A stretch of 11,205 nt of DNA from DATCVR01 sp036566745 (GCA_036566745.1 DATCVR010000088.1:1-11205), one strand, 5' to 3'; numbered from the stretch's first letter, positions 1 to 7,007 are shown. The notes: generated by a model not told the origin, from the sequence alone. Translations and numbers: made by a program.

Positions 1-1
1 G

Positions 2-277
2 GTCCGCGACCGCCTCAACCCGCGCCTCGAGATCGAGGGCCTGCTGGCCACCATGTACGACTCCCGCACGGTCCACGGCCGCGAGGTGCTCGCCCGGCTG
101 ATCCAGGGGTTCGGCGACAAGGTCTTCCACACGGTCGTCGGACGCACGGTGCGCTTCCCCGAGACCACCGTGGCCGGCCTGCCCATCACCAGCTTCGCGC
201 CCGCCTCGCCGGGGTCGCGCGCCTACCAGCAGCTGGCCCGCGAGGTGCTCGCTCGATGGGAACCGGCCCGACGGTGA
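2..277 (+). CDS. parA: ParA-family chromosome partitioning ATPase, C-terminal part only
   Basis: The window opens inside this gene; the reading frame is open from base 2 and ends at the TGA at 275-277, leaving about 91 residues. The visible part includes NPRLEIEGLLATMYDSRT and later VFHTVVGRTVRFPE and AGLPITSFAP, the usual C-terminal third of Soj/ParA-like deviant Walker ATPases encoded just upstream of scpAB in actinobacteria. The P-loop and other nucleotide-binding motifs lie outside the window, so activity cannot be checked. ParA-family proteins bind ATP and non-specific DNA in the cytoplasm and help position chromosome origins or other cargo. This copy belongs to the scpA-linked group, not necessarily the gene paired with parB near the origin. 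Its stop overlaps the start region of scpA, so the two are probably co-translated. The family call is firm; the exact cargo is not known. Confidence 0.85.
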   Translation, partial: VRDRLNPRLEIEGLLATMYDSRTVHGREVLARLIQGFGDKVFHTVVGRTVRFPETTVAGLPITSFAPASPGSRAYQQLAREVLARWEPARR

Positions 278-1167
278 GCAGCCCCACCCTGACCGACCCG
301 GCCGCCGAGGAACGCACCGGGTTCTCGGTCCATCTCGAGGTGTTCGAGGGTCCGTTCGACCTCCTGCTGAGCCTCATCGCCAAGCACAAGCTCGACGTCA
401 CCGAGGTGGCGTTGTCGCAGGTCACCGACGAGTTCATCGCCTACATCAAGGGTGTGGAGTGGGATCTCGACGAGGCGAGCGAGTTCCTCGTCGTCGCCGC
501 CACGCTCCTCGACCTCAAGACCGCCCGGCTGCTTCCCAGCGGCGAGGTCGAGGACGAGGACGACCTCGCCCTGCTCGAGGCCCGCGACCTCCTCTTCGCC
601 CGGCTGCTGCAGTACAAGGCGTACAAGGAGGTCGCGGCGTTCTTCGCCGCGCGCATCGACCAGGAGTCGCTGCACTTCCCGCGGGCGGTGGGTCTCGAGG
701 AGCGCTACGCCGGGCTGTTGCCGGAGGTCGTCGTGGGACTCGGACCCCACGAGCTCGCGGCGCTGGCGGCCAAGGCGGTCACCCCCAAGCCGGTCCCGGT
801 CGTCGGGCTGACCCACCTCCACCAGCCGCAGGTCAGCGTGCGCGAGCAGGCTGCGCTGCTGGTCGAGCGGCTGCGGCGGTCGCGTCAGGTCACCTTCCGC
901 GCGCTCGCGGCCGACTGTCCGTCCACCCTGCACGTGGTCGCGCGCTTCCTGGCGCTGCTGGAGCTCTATCGTGAGAGAGTCGTCGCCTTCGAGCAGCTCA
1001 CCCCGCTGGGCGAGCTGACCATCCGCTGGAGCGGCGACGACGACGATGACCGCCCGGTCGAGGTGGGCGCCGAGTTCGACGAAGCCGAGCTGGTGCCCGC
1101 AGCCGGACCGTCCGATGGCGTGGCCCCCGCCGGCGTCGCACCCGACCAGGAAGGCAGGAACGTGTGA
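256..1167 (+). CDS. scpA: Segregation and condensation protein A (ScpA)
   Basis: ScpA is the kleisin subunit that bridges the SMC heads and, with ScpB, forms the SMC-ScpAB condensin that compacts and segregates the nucleoid. The N-terminal family signature FEGPFDLLLSLI is at about residues 31-42, followed by the helical region that contacts the SMC neck. A middle stretch rich in acidic residues follows, and the C-terminal winged-helix region is near VTFRALAADCPSTLHVVARFLALLELY. The tail is acidic, with a run of Asp near residues 260-263. Length is 303 residues, slightly longer than the Bacillus protein. The ATG at 256 has a GAGG at 242-245 and overlaps parA by 22 bases. An in-frame GTG at 274 overlaps the parA stop as GTGA and would give 297 residues; the sequence does not settle this. 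The stop is fused to the scpB start (TGATG). Confidence 0.93.
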   Translation: MGTGPTVSSPTLTDPAAEERTGFSVHLEVFEGPFDLLLSLIAKHKLDVTEVALSQVTDEFIAYIKGVEWDLDEASEFLVVAATLLDLKTARLLPSGEVEDEDDLALLEARDLLFARLLQYKAYKEVAAFFAARIDQESLHFPRAVGLEERYAGLLPEVVVGLGPHELAALAAKAVTPKPVPVVGLTHLHQPQVSVREQAALLVERLRRSRQVTFRALAADCPSTLHVVARFLALLELYRERVVAFEQLTPLGELTIRWSGDDDDDRPVEVGAEFDEAELVPAAGPSDGVAPAGVAPDQEGRNV

Positions 1168-1739
1168 TGAGCGAGACCGAGGCACCGACGCTGTCGGCCT
1201 CGATCGAGGCGATCCTGCTCGTGGTCGACGAGCCCGTCGCCGACGTCACTCTCGCCCAGGTGCTCGAGCGCCCGCGCGAGGAGATCGCCCGCGCCCTCGA
1301 CGAGCTGGCTGCCGACTACACGGCAGCCGGCCGCGGATTCGACCTGCGCAACATCGGCGGGGGCTGGCGCCTCTACACCCGCGCCGAGTGCGCGCCGGTG
1401 GTCGAGCGGTTCGTCCTCGACGGCCAGCAGGCCAAGCTCACCCAGGCGGCGCTCGAGACGCTGGCCGTCGTGGCCTACCGGCAGCCGGTCAGCCGGGCCC
1501 GCGTGTCGGCGGTGCGCGGGGTCAACTGCGACGGCGTCATGCGCACGCTGCTCACCCGCGGCCTGGTGGAGGAGTCCGGCATCGACACCGAGTCCGGCGC
1601 CACCCTGTTCCGCACGTCCTCGTACTTCCTCGAACGCCTCGGCATGTCGTCGCTCGACGACCTCCCGCCGCTGGCGCCGTACCTCCCCGACGTCAGCGAC
1701 GTCGAGAACGAGCAGGCTGAGATGGGTTCGCATGGCTGA
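1167..1739 (+). CDS. scpB: Segregation and condensation protein B (ScpB)
   Basis: ScpB is the dimeric winged-helix partner that binds the middle of ScpA in the SMC complex. The 190-residue product begins ASIEAILLVVDEPV, the usual first winged helix. It carries the family hallmark LTQAALETLAVVAYRQPV followed by SRARVSAVRGVN, and then a GLVEESG strand of the second winged-helix domain. Length fits the family. The ATG at 1167 shares its A with the scpA stop (TGATG), with purine-rich GGAAGGCAGGAA just upstream. A GTG directly before it at 1164 is also in frame and would add one residue. The 3' end overlaps the next gene by 8 bases. The tight linkage to scpA is what the complex's fixed stoichiometry would lead one to expect. 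Confidence 0.94.
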   Translation: MSETEAPTLSASIEAILLVVDEPVADVTLAQVLERPREEIARALDELAADYTAAGRGFDLRNIGGGWRLYTRAECAPVVERFVLDGQQAKLTQAALETLAVVAYRQPVSRARVSAVRGVNCDGVMRTLLTRGLVEESGIDTESGATLFRTSSYFLERLGMSSLDDLPPLAPYLPDVSDVENEQAEMGSHG

Positions 1740-2472
1740 GTCCTCCGAGGGCGTCCGGCTGCAGAAGGTCCTCGCCGCCGCGGGCGTGGCCAGCCGCCGG
1801 GCGAGCGAGGCGATGATCGCCGCGGGCCGGGTCGAGGTCGACGGCGAGGTCGTCCGCACCATGGGCCTGCGCATCGACCCCGCCACGGCCGTGGTCAAGG
1901 TCGACGGCATGCGCATCACCACCGCCGAGGCCGGCCTGGTCCACATCGCCCTGAACAAGCCGCGCGGCGTCGTCAGCACCATGAACGACCCCGAGGGCCG
2001 TATCAGCCTCGGCAACTACGCCTTCGGCCGCAAGGAGCGGGTGTTCAACGTCGGGCGCCTCGACGCCGAGACCGAGGGCCTGATCCTGCTGACCAACGAC
2101 GGCGAGCTGGCCCACCGGCTGTCCCACCCGAGCTACGAGGTGCTCAAGACCTACCTCGCCGAGGTGCCCGGACCGGTGGCACCCGCGGTGGGCAAGCAGC
2201 TGCGTGAGGGCATCGAGCTCGACGACGGCTTCGCGGCGGTCGACGACTTCCGGGTGGTCTCCCGCTCGGGCAGCCGGGTGATGGTCGAGATCGTGCTCCA
2301 CGAGGGCCGCAAGCACATCGTCCGCCGGATGCTCGAGTCGGTGGGTCATCCGGTCCAGCGGCTGGTACGCACCCACGTCGGCCCGGTCGCGCTGGGCGAG
2401 CTGCGCCCGGGCAACACCCGCACGCTGACCCGCGACGAGGTGGCCGCGCTGTACCGCGAAGTCGGCCTCTGA
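1732..2472 (+). CDS. rluB: rRNA pseudouridine synthase, RsuA/RluB family
   Basis: The protein isomerises a specific uridine in ribosomal RNA to pseudouridine. An S4 RNA-binding domain fills about residues 8-60 (LQKVLAAAGVASRRASE, then GRVEVDGE). The catalytic domain has the family motif NVGRLDAETEGLILLTNDG, in which Asp111 is the expected catalytic aspartate, and the conserved HPSYEVLKTY after it. The C-terminal part has EGRKHIVRRMLESVGHPVQRLVR, typical of the RsuA/RluB/RluE/RluF group. At 246 residues it has no long C-terminal tail. Family members modify 16S U516 or 23S U2605 and U2457 (E. coli numbering). The scpB-linked actinobacterial members are usually called RluB, but the target position is an inference. 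The ATG lies within the end of scpB (8-base overlap) with only a weak purine stretch upstream, so re-initiation from scpB translation is likely. Confidence 0.88.
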   Translation: MAESSEGVRLQKVLAAAGVASRRASEAMIAAGRVEVDGEVVRTMGLRIDPATAVVKVDGMRITTAEAGLVHIALNKPRGVVSTMNDPEGRISLGNYAFGRKERVFNVGRLDAETEGLILLTNDGELAHRLSHPSYEVLKTYLAEVPGPVAPAVGKQLREGIELDDGFAAVDDFRVVSRSGSRVMVEIVLHEGRKHIVRRMLESVGHPVQRLVRTHVGPVALGELRPGNTRTLTRDEVAALYREVGL

Positions 2473-2482
2473 TCGCGACCGG

Positions 2483-2496
2483 TACGGTGCTCTGTC
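2483..2496 (+). promoter_or_regulatory. Candidate -10 box for a leaderless aroH transcript
   Basis: TACGGT at 2483-2488 fits the actinobacterial TANNNT -10 box. The GTG of aroH begins 8 bases after its last T, which places the expected transcription start at or within two bases of the start codon. There is no Shine-Dalgarno sequence between the rluB stop and the GTG. No clear -35 box is visible. The promoter is inferred; what is seen is the box, the spacing and the missing ribosome binding site. Confidence 0.45.
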
Positions 2497-2868
2497 GTGG
2501 CGATACGTGCGATCAGGGGTGCGACCCAACTCGACGTCGACGAGCGCGAGCATCTGCTCGAGCGCACGGCGGAGCTCATCCGTGCCGTGCTCGACCGAAA
2601 CGAGCTCGGCGCCGACGACGTCATCAGCATCCTGCTCACCGCCACGCCCGATCTCCGCTCGGAGTTCCCGGCCGCGGCGGTGCGAGCCATCGGCATCACG
2701 GACGTCCCGCTGATCTGTGCCCGCGAGATCGACGTCGACGGCGCGATGCCGCGGGTGGTGCGGCTGATGGCCCACGTCGACACCCCGCGCGAACGCTCGG
2801 CCATCCGGCACGTCTACCTGCACGGCACCACGGTGCTGCGCGACGACCTCGCCACGGACGGGGCGTGA
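2497..2868 (+). CDS. aroH: Chorismate mutase, monofunctional AroH type
   Basis: The enzyme converts chorismate to prephenate, the branch point to tyrosine and phenylalanine. The 123-residue protein aligns by eye along its whole length with the trimeric Bacillus subtilis AroH fold. It starts with IRAIRGAT and contains SILLTATPDLRSEFPA, an equivalent of CMQE as CARE, and ends with IRHVYL. Residues matching the known active site are Arg7, Phe57, Arg63, Cys74, Glu77, Arg89, Tyr107 and Leu114. The position of Bacillus Lys60 is Ala here. No regulatory domain is attached. The gene lies 24 bases after rluB and 7 bases before tyrA, which uses its product prephenate, so the pair forms a small tyrosine unit. 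The GTG start has no Shine-Dalgarno site but follows a -10-like box, suggesting a leaderless message. Confidence 0.93.
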   Translation: MAIRAIRGATQLDVDEREHLLERTAELIRAVLDRNELGADDVISILLTATPDLRSEFPAAAVRAIGITDVPLICAREIDVDGAMPRVVRLMAHVDTPRERSAIRHVYLHGTTVLRDDLATDGA

Positions 2869-2875
2869 GGCGGGC

Positions 2876-3973
2876 GTGAGCGCACCGTTCCCGGCTGGCG
2901 TCCTGGTCGTCGGCACCGGTCTGCTCGGCACCTCCGCCGCGCTGGCGCTGCGGCGGGCCGGCGTCGACGTCCGGTTGCGCGACGCCGACCCGAACGCCGT
3001 GGGGGAGGCCCTGGGCCTCGGCGCCGGGCGGCTCGAGGAGGCCGACGACGCGCCGGCGTCGCTCGCCGTCGTGGCGGTCCCACCGGAGGCCACCGGCGTC
3101 GTGGCCGCGGCCCTCCTCGACGAGGGCGTGGCCGAGTACGTCACCGATGTGGCCAGCGTGAAGGTCCTGCCCGCCACCGAGGTCGGCGAGCGGGCGGCCG
3201 ACCCCAGCCGGTACGTCGGCAGTCATCCGATGGCCGGACGCGAGGTCTCCGGGCCGCGCGGGGCGGTGGCCGACCTGTTCGAGGGCCGGCCGTGGGTGCT
3301 CTGCCCGGACGAGCGGACCAGCGCCGAGGCGGTCGAGCGCGCGCTGACCCTGGCCGGGCTCGTCGGAGCAGTGCCGGTCACCATGCCCGCCCCCGACCAC
3401 GACGCCGCCGTGGCGCTGGTGTCGCACGCTCCGCACCTGATGGCCGTGCTCATGGCGGCCCGGCTGAAGGACGCTCCGGAGCGCGACGTCCGGCTGGCCG
3501 GTCCGGGCGTATCCGACGTGACCCGAGTGGCCGGCGGCGATCCGGCGCTGTGGACCGAGATCCTCATCGCCAACGCCCCCGCCGTCCGGACCGTTCTCGA
3601 CGCGGTGCTCGACGACCTCGAGGGCGTGCTGGCGACCCTGGACGCCACCGACTCCGACGACGCCCGTGCCGCACTCACCGAGCTGCTCAGCGCCGGGGTG
3701 GCCGGCCGGGCTCGACTGCCCGGCAAGCGTGGCGCCCGGCCGTCGCAGTTCGCGACCGTCACGGTCGTCATCGCGGATCGCCCAGGTGAGCTCGCCCGGC
3801 TCTTCGCCGCGGTCGAGGCCGCGGGGGCGAATGTCGAGGACGTGCGGATCGAGCACCGCCCGGGTGCGCCGGTCGGCGCCATCGACATCGACGTCCGGCC
3901 GGGGATCGACGCACCGCTCGCCGCCGCCCTGCGCGACGGCGGCTGGAACCTCCGCGACGCTGCCCCGCGCTGA
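2876..3973 (+). CDS. tyrA: Prephenate dehydrogenase with C-terminal ACT domain
   Basis: TyrA oxidatively decarboxylates prephenate to 4-hydroxyphenylpyruvate using NAD+, the step that commits carbon to tyrosine. A Rossmann fold opens the protein with GTGLLG at residues 13-18, followed by VAVPPEA and VTDVASVK. The family His motifs are SHPMAGREVSGP (His117) and VSHAPHL (His184 and His187). The helical dimerisation domain follows. From about residue 291 there is an ACT-like domain (FATVTVVIADRPGELARLF), which in Gram-positive TyrA commonly binds an amino acid for feedback control; tyrosine inhibition is therefore an inference. Length 365 fits TyrA proteins with an ACT domain. The GTG start lies 7 bases after aroH, with a weak GAGGCGGG just upstream. 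An arogenate preference cannot be excluded from sequence alone. Confidence 0.92.
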   Translation: MSAPFPAGVLVVGTGLLGTSAALALRRAGVDVRLRDADPNAVGEALGLGAGRLEEADDAPASLAVVAVPPEATGVVAAALLDEGVAEYVTDVASVKVLPATEVGERAADPSRYVGSHPMAGREVSGPRGAVADLFEGRPWVLCPDERTSAEAVERALTLAGLVGAVPVTMPAPDHDAAVALVSHAPHLMAVLMAARLKDAPERDVRLAGPGVSDVTRVAGGDPALWTEILIANAPAVRTVLDAVLDDLEGVLATLDATDSDDARAALTELLSAGVAGRARLPGKRGARPSQFATVTVVIADRPGELARLFAAVEAAGANVEDVRIEHRPGAPVGAIDIDVRPGIDAPLAAALRDGGWNLRDAAPR

Positions 3974-4030
3974 CGCCGCCCGGCGCGATGCCGCGGTGAG
4001 GGGCCGTCACGTCTCGGGCCGAGGCGCCAC

Positions 4031-4043
4031 TACCCTTCTGGAC
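4031..4043 (+). promoter_or_regulatory. Candidate -10 box for a leaderless cmk transcript
   Basis: TACCCT at 4031-4036 matches TANNNT and ends 7 bases before the GTG at 4044, the spacing that puts transcription start on or one base before the start codon. The 70-base gap after tyrA has no ribosome binding site near the GTG. No convincing -35 box is seen. The arrangement matches that in front of aroH. Confidence 0.5.
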
Positions 4044-4730
4044 GTGCCCCCACGTTCTTCTCTCGTCATCGCGATCGACGGTCCTTCCGGCTCCGGGAAG
4101 TCGAGCGTGGCCCGCAGGGTCGCCTCGGCGCTGGGCCTGCACTACCTCGACACCGGTGCCATGTACCGCGCCGTCACCTGGTGGCTGCTCGACCAGGGCG
4201 TCGACCTCGCCGACACCGCGCGGGTGGCGGAGCTCGTCTCGCGGGTCCCGCTGGAGATCGGCACCGACCCGGAGGCGCCGGCCGTCCGCGTCGGGGGCGC
4301 CGACATCGCCGCCGCCATCCGTGAGAGCCGCATCACCGCCGCGGTCAGCGCCGTGGCCACCAACCTCGGGGTGCGGGCCGAGCTCGTGGCTCGCCAGCAG
4401 ACCACTGCGCGCGAGGGTGGCGTGGTCATCGAGGGACGCGACATCACCACCGTCGTCGCACCGGACGCTCCGGTGCGGGTGCTGCTGACCGCGAGCGAGG
4501 AGGCCCGGCTGTCTCGGCGCGCACTCGAGGTGCATGGCCGCGACGACCACAGCGCGGTCGAGGCCACCCGCGACCACGTCGTGCGCCGCGATGCCACCGA
4601 CTCCACCGTGGCCAGCTTCCACGAGGCCGCCGACGGTGTGGACGTCGTCGACTCCTCGCACCTCACCCTGGACGAGACCGTCGTGGCCATCCTCGACCTG
4701 GTCGAGAAGCACACCGGAATCACGCCATGA
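4044..4730 (+). CDS. cmk: Cytidylate kinase
   Basis: Cmk phosphorylates CMP and dCMP with ATP, feeding CTP/dCTP supply and recycling nucleotides from RNA and lipid turnover. The P-loop GPSGSGKS lies at residues 13-20 after the LVIAIDGP strand, and LDTGAMYRAVTWWLL follows as the NMP-binding signature. EGRDITTVVAPDAPVRVLLTAS and RRDATDST supply the later substrate and lid motifs. Length is 228 residues, close to E. coli Cmk (227). The GTG at 4044 was chosen because it is directly followed by the conserved N-terminus and sits behind a -10-like box; the frame stays open upstream through tyrA in a different reading frame, which is not coding. The stop overlaps the plsC-like gene by 4 bases (ATGA). 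The order cmk-plsC-der is conserved in many actinobacteria. Confidence 0.95.
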   Translation: MPPRSSLVIAIDGPSGSGKSSVARRVASALGLHYLDTGAMYRAVTWWLLDQGVDLADTARVAELVSRVPLEIGTDPEAPAVRVGGADIAAAIRESRITAAVSAVATNLGVRAELVARQQTTAREGGVVIEGRDITTVVAPDAPVRVLLTASEEARLSRRALEVHGRDDHSAVEATRDHVVRRDATDSTVASFHEAADGVDVVDSSHLTLDETVVAILDLVEKHTGITP

Positions 4731-5395
4731 CCGCCCGGGCGTCGTCGTCCGCTCCGGCCCTGCCCACGGCACGCGGGGCCGCCGCCGGCCGGCGCATCGC
4801 CCGGGTGTTGCTGCGCTCGCTGTGGTCGGTGCGGATCCGCGGGGCCGAGCACGTGCCCGTCCACGGGCCGGTCATCCTGGCACCGAATCACGCGGGCTTC
4901 ATCGACGGACCGCTGATCATGTGCGCGTCGCCGCGACCGTTCCACGCGCTGGTGAAAAAGGAGATGTTCCGGGGCCCGCTGGCCTGGCTCCTGCGCGCGG
5001 TGGGGCAGATCCCGGTCGATCGCGACGAGCCGAGCCGCGTGTCGCTGAAGGCCGCGTCGGGGGTGCTCGACGACGGACGGGTGCTGGTCGTGTTTCCCGA
5101 GGGGACCCGCGGCGCGGGCGACTTCAGCGAGCTGCGTACCGGGCTGGCGTGGTTCGCGTTGCGCTCGGGTGCACCGGTGGTGCCGGTCGTCTTTGTCGGA
5201 ACCGGCGCCCGAGGACGTACCCTAGGGGGGTTGCCCGGCCTGCGGTCCCGGCTCGACGTCGTCTTCGGCGCGCCGGTGACGGTGTCCACCGAGGGCGGAC
5301 GCTCGCGGTCAGCGCTGGACGCCGCGACGATCCACCTTCGCGACGCCCTGGTCGCACACCACCGGGCAACCACCGCGTCCATCACCGACCGCTGA
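4727..5395 (+). CDS. plsC: PlsC-like lysophospholipid acyltransferase
   Basis: The protein belongs to the 1-acyl-sn-glycerol-3-phosphate acyltransferase family, which places the second acyl chain on lysophosphatidate at the inner face of the membrane. The catalytic NHxxxxD motif is NHAGFID at residues 54-60 (His55, Asp60). The glycerol-phosphate binding motif FPEGTR is at residues 123-128, and QIPVDRDEPSR lies between them as the usual third block. Length is 222 residues, normal for short actinobacterial members. There is no strong membrane helix; the N-terminal 30 residues are Ala/Arg rich and probably associate with the membrane surface. It overlaps cmk by 4 bases (ATGA) and precedes der by 37 bases. 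Genomes of this type carry several such paralogues, so the true acyl acceptor is uncertain. Confidence 0.88.
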   Translation: MTARASSSAPALPTARGAAAGRRIARVLLRSLWSVRIRGAEHVPVHGPVILAPNHAGFIDGPLIMCASPRPFHALVKKEMFRGPLAWLLRAVGQIPVDRDEPSRVSLKAASGVLDDGRVLVVFPEGTRGAGDFSELRTGLAWFALRSGAPVVPVVFVGTGARGRTLGGLPGLRSRLDVVFGAPVTVSTEGGRSRSALDAATIHLRDALVAHHRATTASITDR

Positions 5396-5432
5396 ACCCG
5401 CCACGGGTCCAGCCGACCCAGAGGAGTACACC

Positions 5433-6812
5433 GTGACCGACGAGCCTGCCGAGGTCCTCGCCGCCGACGCCCAGGAGGACGTCGCCGAGGGCCCGCTGCC
5501 CGTCGTCGCGGTGGTAGGCCGCCCCAACGTCGGGAAGTCCACGCTGGTCAACCGCATCCTCGGGCGCCGTGAGGCGGTCGTCGAGGACATCCCCGGCGTC
5601 ACCCGCGACCGCGTCGCCTACGACGCGTCGTGGTCTGGCCGGGCGTTCACGCTCGTCGACACCGGCGGCTGGGACCCCGACGCCCAGGGCGTGGCGGCCC
5701 GCATCGCCGCGCAGGCCGAGGTCGCGGTCGCCCTGGCCGACGTCGTCGTCTTCGTCGTCGACGCCAACGTCGGAGCCACCGACGCCGACGAAGCCGTCGT
5801 CAAGGTACTGCGGCGGGCCGGCAAGGCCGTCGTGCTCGTGGCGAACAAGGTCGACAACCAGGCCGGCGAGGCCGAGGCCGCGGGGCTCTGGAGCCTGGGG
5901 CTCGGCGAGCCGTACCCGGTGTCCGCGCTGCACGGGCGCGGCAGCGGCGACATGCTCGACGCCGTGCTCGAGGCGCTGCCCGACGCGCCCGCCGAGAACT
6001 TCGACGACGTCGTGGGCGGCCCGCGCCGGGTCGCCCTGCTCGGCAAGCCCAACGTCGGCAAGTCGAGCCTGCTCAACCAGCTGGCCGGCGAGGACCGCGT
6101 CGTCGTCGACTCCGTCGCGGGCACCACGGTCGACCCCATCGACGAGATCATCGAGCTCGGCGACCGGTCGTGGCGGTTCATCGACACCGCGGGCATCCGG
6201 CGCCGGGTCCGCGAGGCGTCCGGTCACGAGTACTTCGCCTCGCTGCGGACCTCGGCCGCGCTCGATCGCGCCGAGGTGGCCGTGGTGCTCATCGACGCGA
6301 GCGAGCCCCTGGCCGAGCAGGACCTCCGGATCATCTCGATGGTGGTCGACTCCGGCCGCGCGCTCGTGCTCGCCTACAACAAGTGGGACCTCCTCGACGA
6401 CGAGCGCCGCGAGTCGCTCGAGCGCGAGATCGACCGGCAGCTGATCCGGGTCACCTGGGCGCCGCGGGCGAACATCTCCGCACGCACCGGCTGGCACGTC
6501 GACCGCCTCGTCAAGGCCCTCGACACCGCGCTCGACGGCTGGTCCACCCGGGTCCCCACGTCGCGCCTGAACGCGTTCCTGGGTCAGCTGGTGGCCGCTC
6601 ACCCGCACCCGTTGCGCGGTGGCAAGCAGCCGCGCATCCTGTTCGCCACCCAGGCCGACACCAAGCCGCCGCGGTTCGTGCTGTTCACCACCGGTTTCCT
6701 CGAGGCGTCGTACCGGCGGTTCATCGAGCGCCGGCTGCGCGAGGAGTTCGATTTCGAGGGCACGCCCATCGAGATCTCGATGAAGATCCGCGAGCGTCGC
6801 TCCCGCTCGTAG
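5433..6812 (+). CDS. der: Ribosome biogenesis GTPase Der (EngA)
   Basis: Der is a tandem GTPase needed for maturation of the 50S ribosomal subunit. The first G domain has GRPNVGKS at residues 29-36, DTGG at 76-79 and NKVD at 138-141. The second has GKPNVGKS at 204-211, DTAG at 251-254 and NKWD at 316-319. The C-terminal KH-like domain fills about residues 375-455 (ADTKPPRFVLFTTG, then FEGTPIEISMK). Length 459 is normal, with an acidic N-terminal extension of about 20 residues before the first P-loop, as commonly seen in actinobacteria. The GTG start has a good GAGGAG at 5421-5426, 6 bases upstream. It is the last gene of the housekeeping block; a large hairpin lies shortly after the stop. Confidence 0.96.
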   Translation: MTDEPAEVLAADAQEDVAEGPLPVVAVVGRPNVGKSTLVNRILGRREAVVEDIPGVTRDRVAYDASWSGRAFTLVDTGGWDPDAQGVAARIAAQAEVAVALADVVVFVVDANVGATDADEAVVKVLRRAGKAVVLVANKVDNQAGEAEAAGLWSLGLGEPYPVSALHGRGSGDMLDAVLEALPDAPAENFDDVVGGPRRVALLGKPNVGKSSLLNQLAGEDRVVVDSVAGTTVDPIDEIIELGDRSWRFIDTAGIRRRVREASGHEYFASLRTSAALDRAEVAVVLIDASEPLAEQDLRIISMVVDSGRALVLAYNKWDLLDDERRESLEREIDRQLIRVTWAPRANISARTGWHVDRLVKALDTALDGWSTRVPTSRLNAFLGQLVAAHPHPLRGGKQPRILFATQADTKPPRFVLFTTGFLEASYRRFIERRLREEFDFEGTPIEISMKIRERRSRS

Positions 6813-6830
6813 CGCCTCGCATGGTCGACA

Positions 6831-6910
6831 GCGCCGCTTGGCACGTCTGACGGCTGTCTCCGCGCCCGATTCGGGTGGTACGTGGAGCCGTCGGGCGTGC
6901 CATGCGCTGC
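6831..6910 (+). other. Long stable hairpin downstream of der: terminator-like or structured RNA
   Basis: Arms at 6840-6854 (GGCACGTCTGACGGC) and 6887-6901 (GCCGTCGGGCGTGCC) pair over all 15 positions, two of them as U-G. T6839-A6902 adds a pair, and GC-rich bases at 6831-6837 and 6904-6910 add a few more after a mismatch. A second stem, CCCG at 6865-6868 with CGGG at 6872-6875 (widened by G6864-U6876 and C6863-G6877), sits inside the loop. U-G pairs become A-C mismatches on the other strand, so the fold favours a plus-strand transcript. It begins 18 bases after the der stop. There is no U tract, so a canonical intrinsic terminator is not shown; a U-less actinobacterial terminator or a 3'-end stabiliser is possible. 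Confidence 0.6.
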
Positions 6911-6947
6911 GCCGCGCGCCCACCCGCCGTCGCCCCGCGCCGACCCC

Positions 6948-6985
6948 TTGACGTCCGGGCAGCTCTGCGTGCTACGGTTCGTTAG
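6948..6985 (+). promoter_or_regulatory. Promoter of the GntR/ABC operon
   Basis: TTGACG at 6948-6953 and TACGGT at 6973-6978 resemble -35 and -10 boxes of the housekeeping sigma factor, with a rather long 19-base spacer. Transcription would start near 6985, about 40 bases before the regulator gene. The -10 box overlaps the left arm of the inverted repeat starting at 6976, so a bound repressor would block it. Confidence 0.55.
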
Positions 6986-7007
6986 TCAAGTAATGAACCT
7001 ACGAACC
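6976..7007. promoter_or_regulatory. Nested inverted repeats, likely operator for the GntR regulator
   Basis: GGTTCGTTAG (6976-6985) and CTACGAACC (6999-7007) are near-perfect inverted arms. Inside lies an imperfect dyad, GTTnnTnAnnTnAnnAAC, at 6981-6998, and GGTTC (6976-6980) also pairs with GAACC (6995-6999). The site is markedly AT-richer than its surroundings, overlaps the -10 box and predicted start point, and immediately precedes a YtrA-type repressor gene. Autoregulation through this site is inferred from position and symmetry. Confidence 0.6.

Noticed and set aside
223..1185. Long minus-strand ORF opposite scpA (320 codons)
   Set aside because: A shadow frame typical of high-GC DNA. 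The product is repetitive in Arg, Leu, Gly and Asp with no domain, while the plus strand clearly encodes ScpA.
1693..3177. Minus-strand ORF of 494 codons across rluB, aroH and the start of tyrA
   Set aside because: It spans three well-supported plus-strand genes and their gaps, and its residues are what complement frames of GC-rich genes give.
3666..4043. Upstream extension of the cmk frame into tyrA
   Set aside because: It overlaps the ACT domain of tyrA and encodes Ser/Arg/Pro-rich noise. Conserved Cmk sequence starts right after the GTG at 4044.
5382..6923. Minus-strand ORF of 513 codons opposite der
   Set aside because: It mirrors the Der codons, has low-complexity composition, no recognisable motif and no ribosome binding site that would outweigh the complete Der gene.
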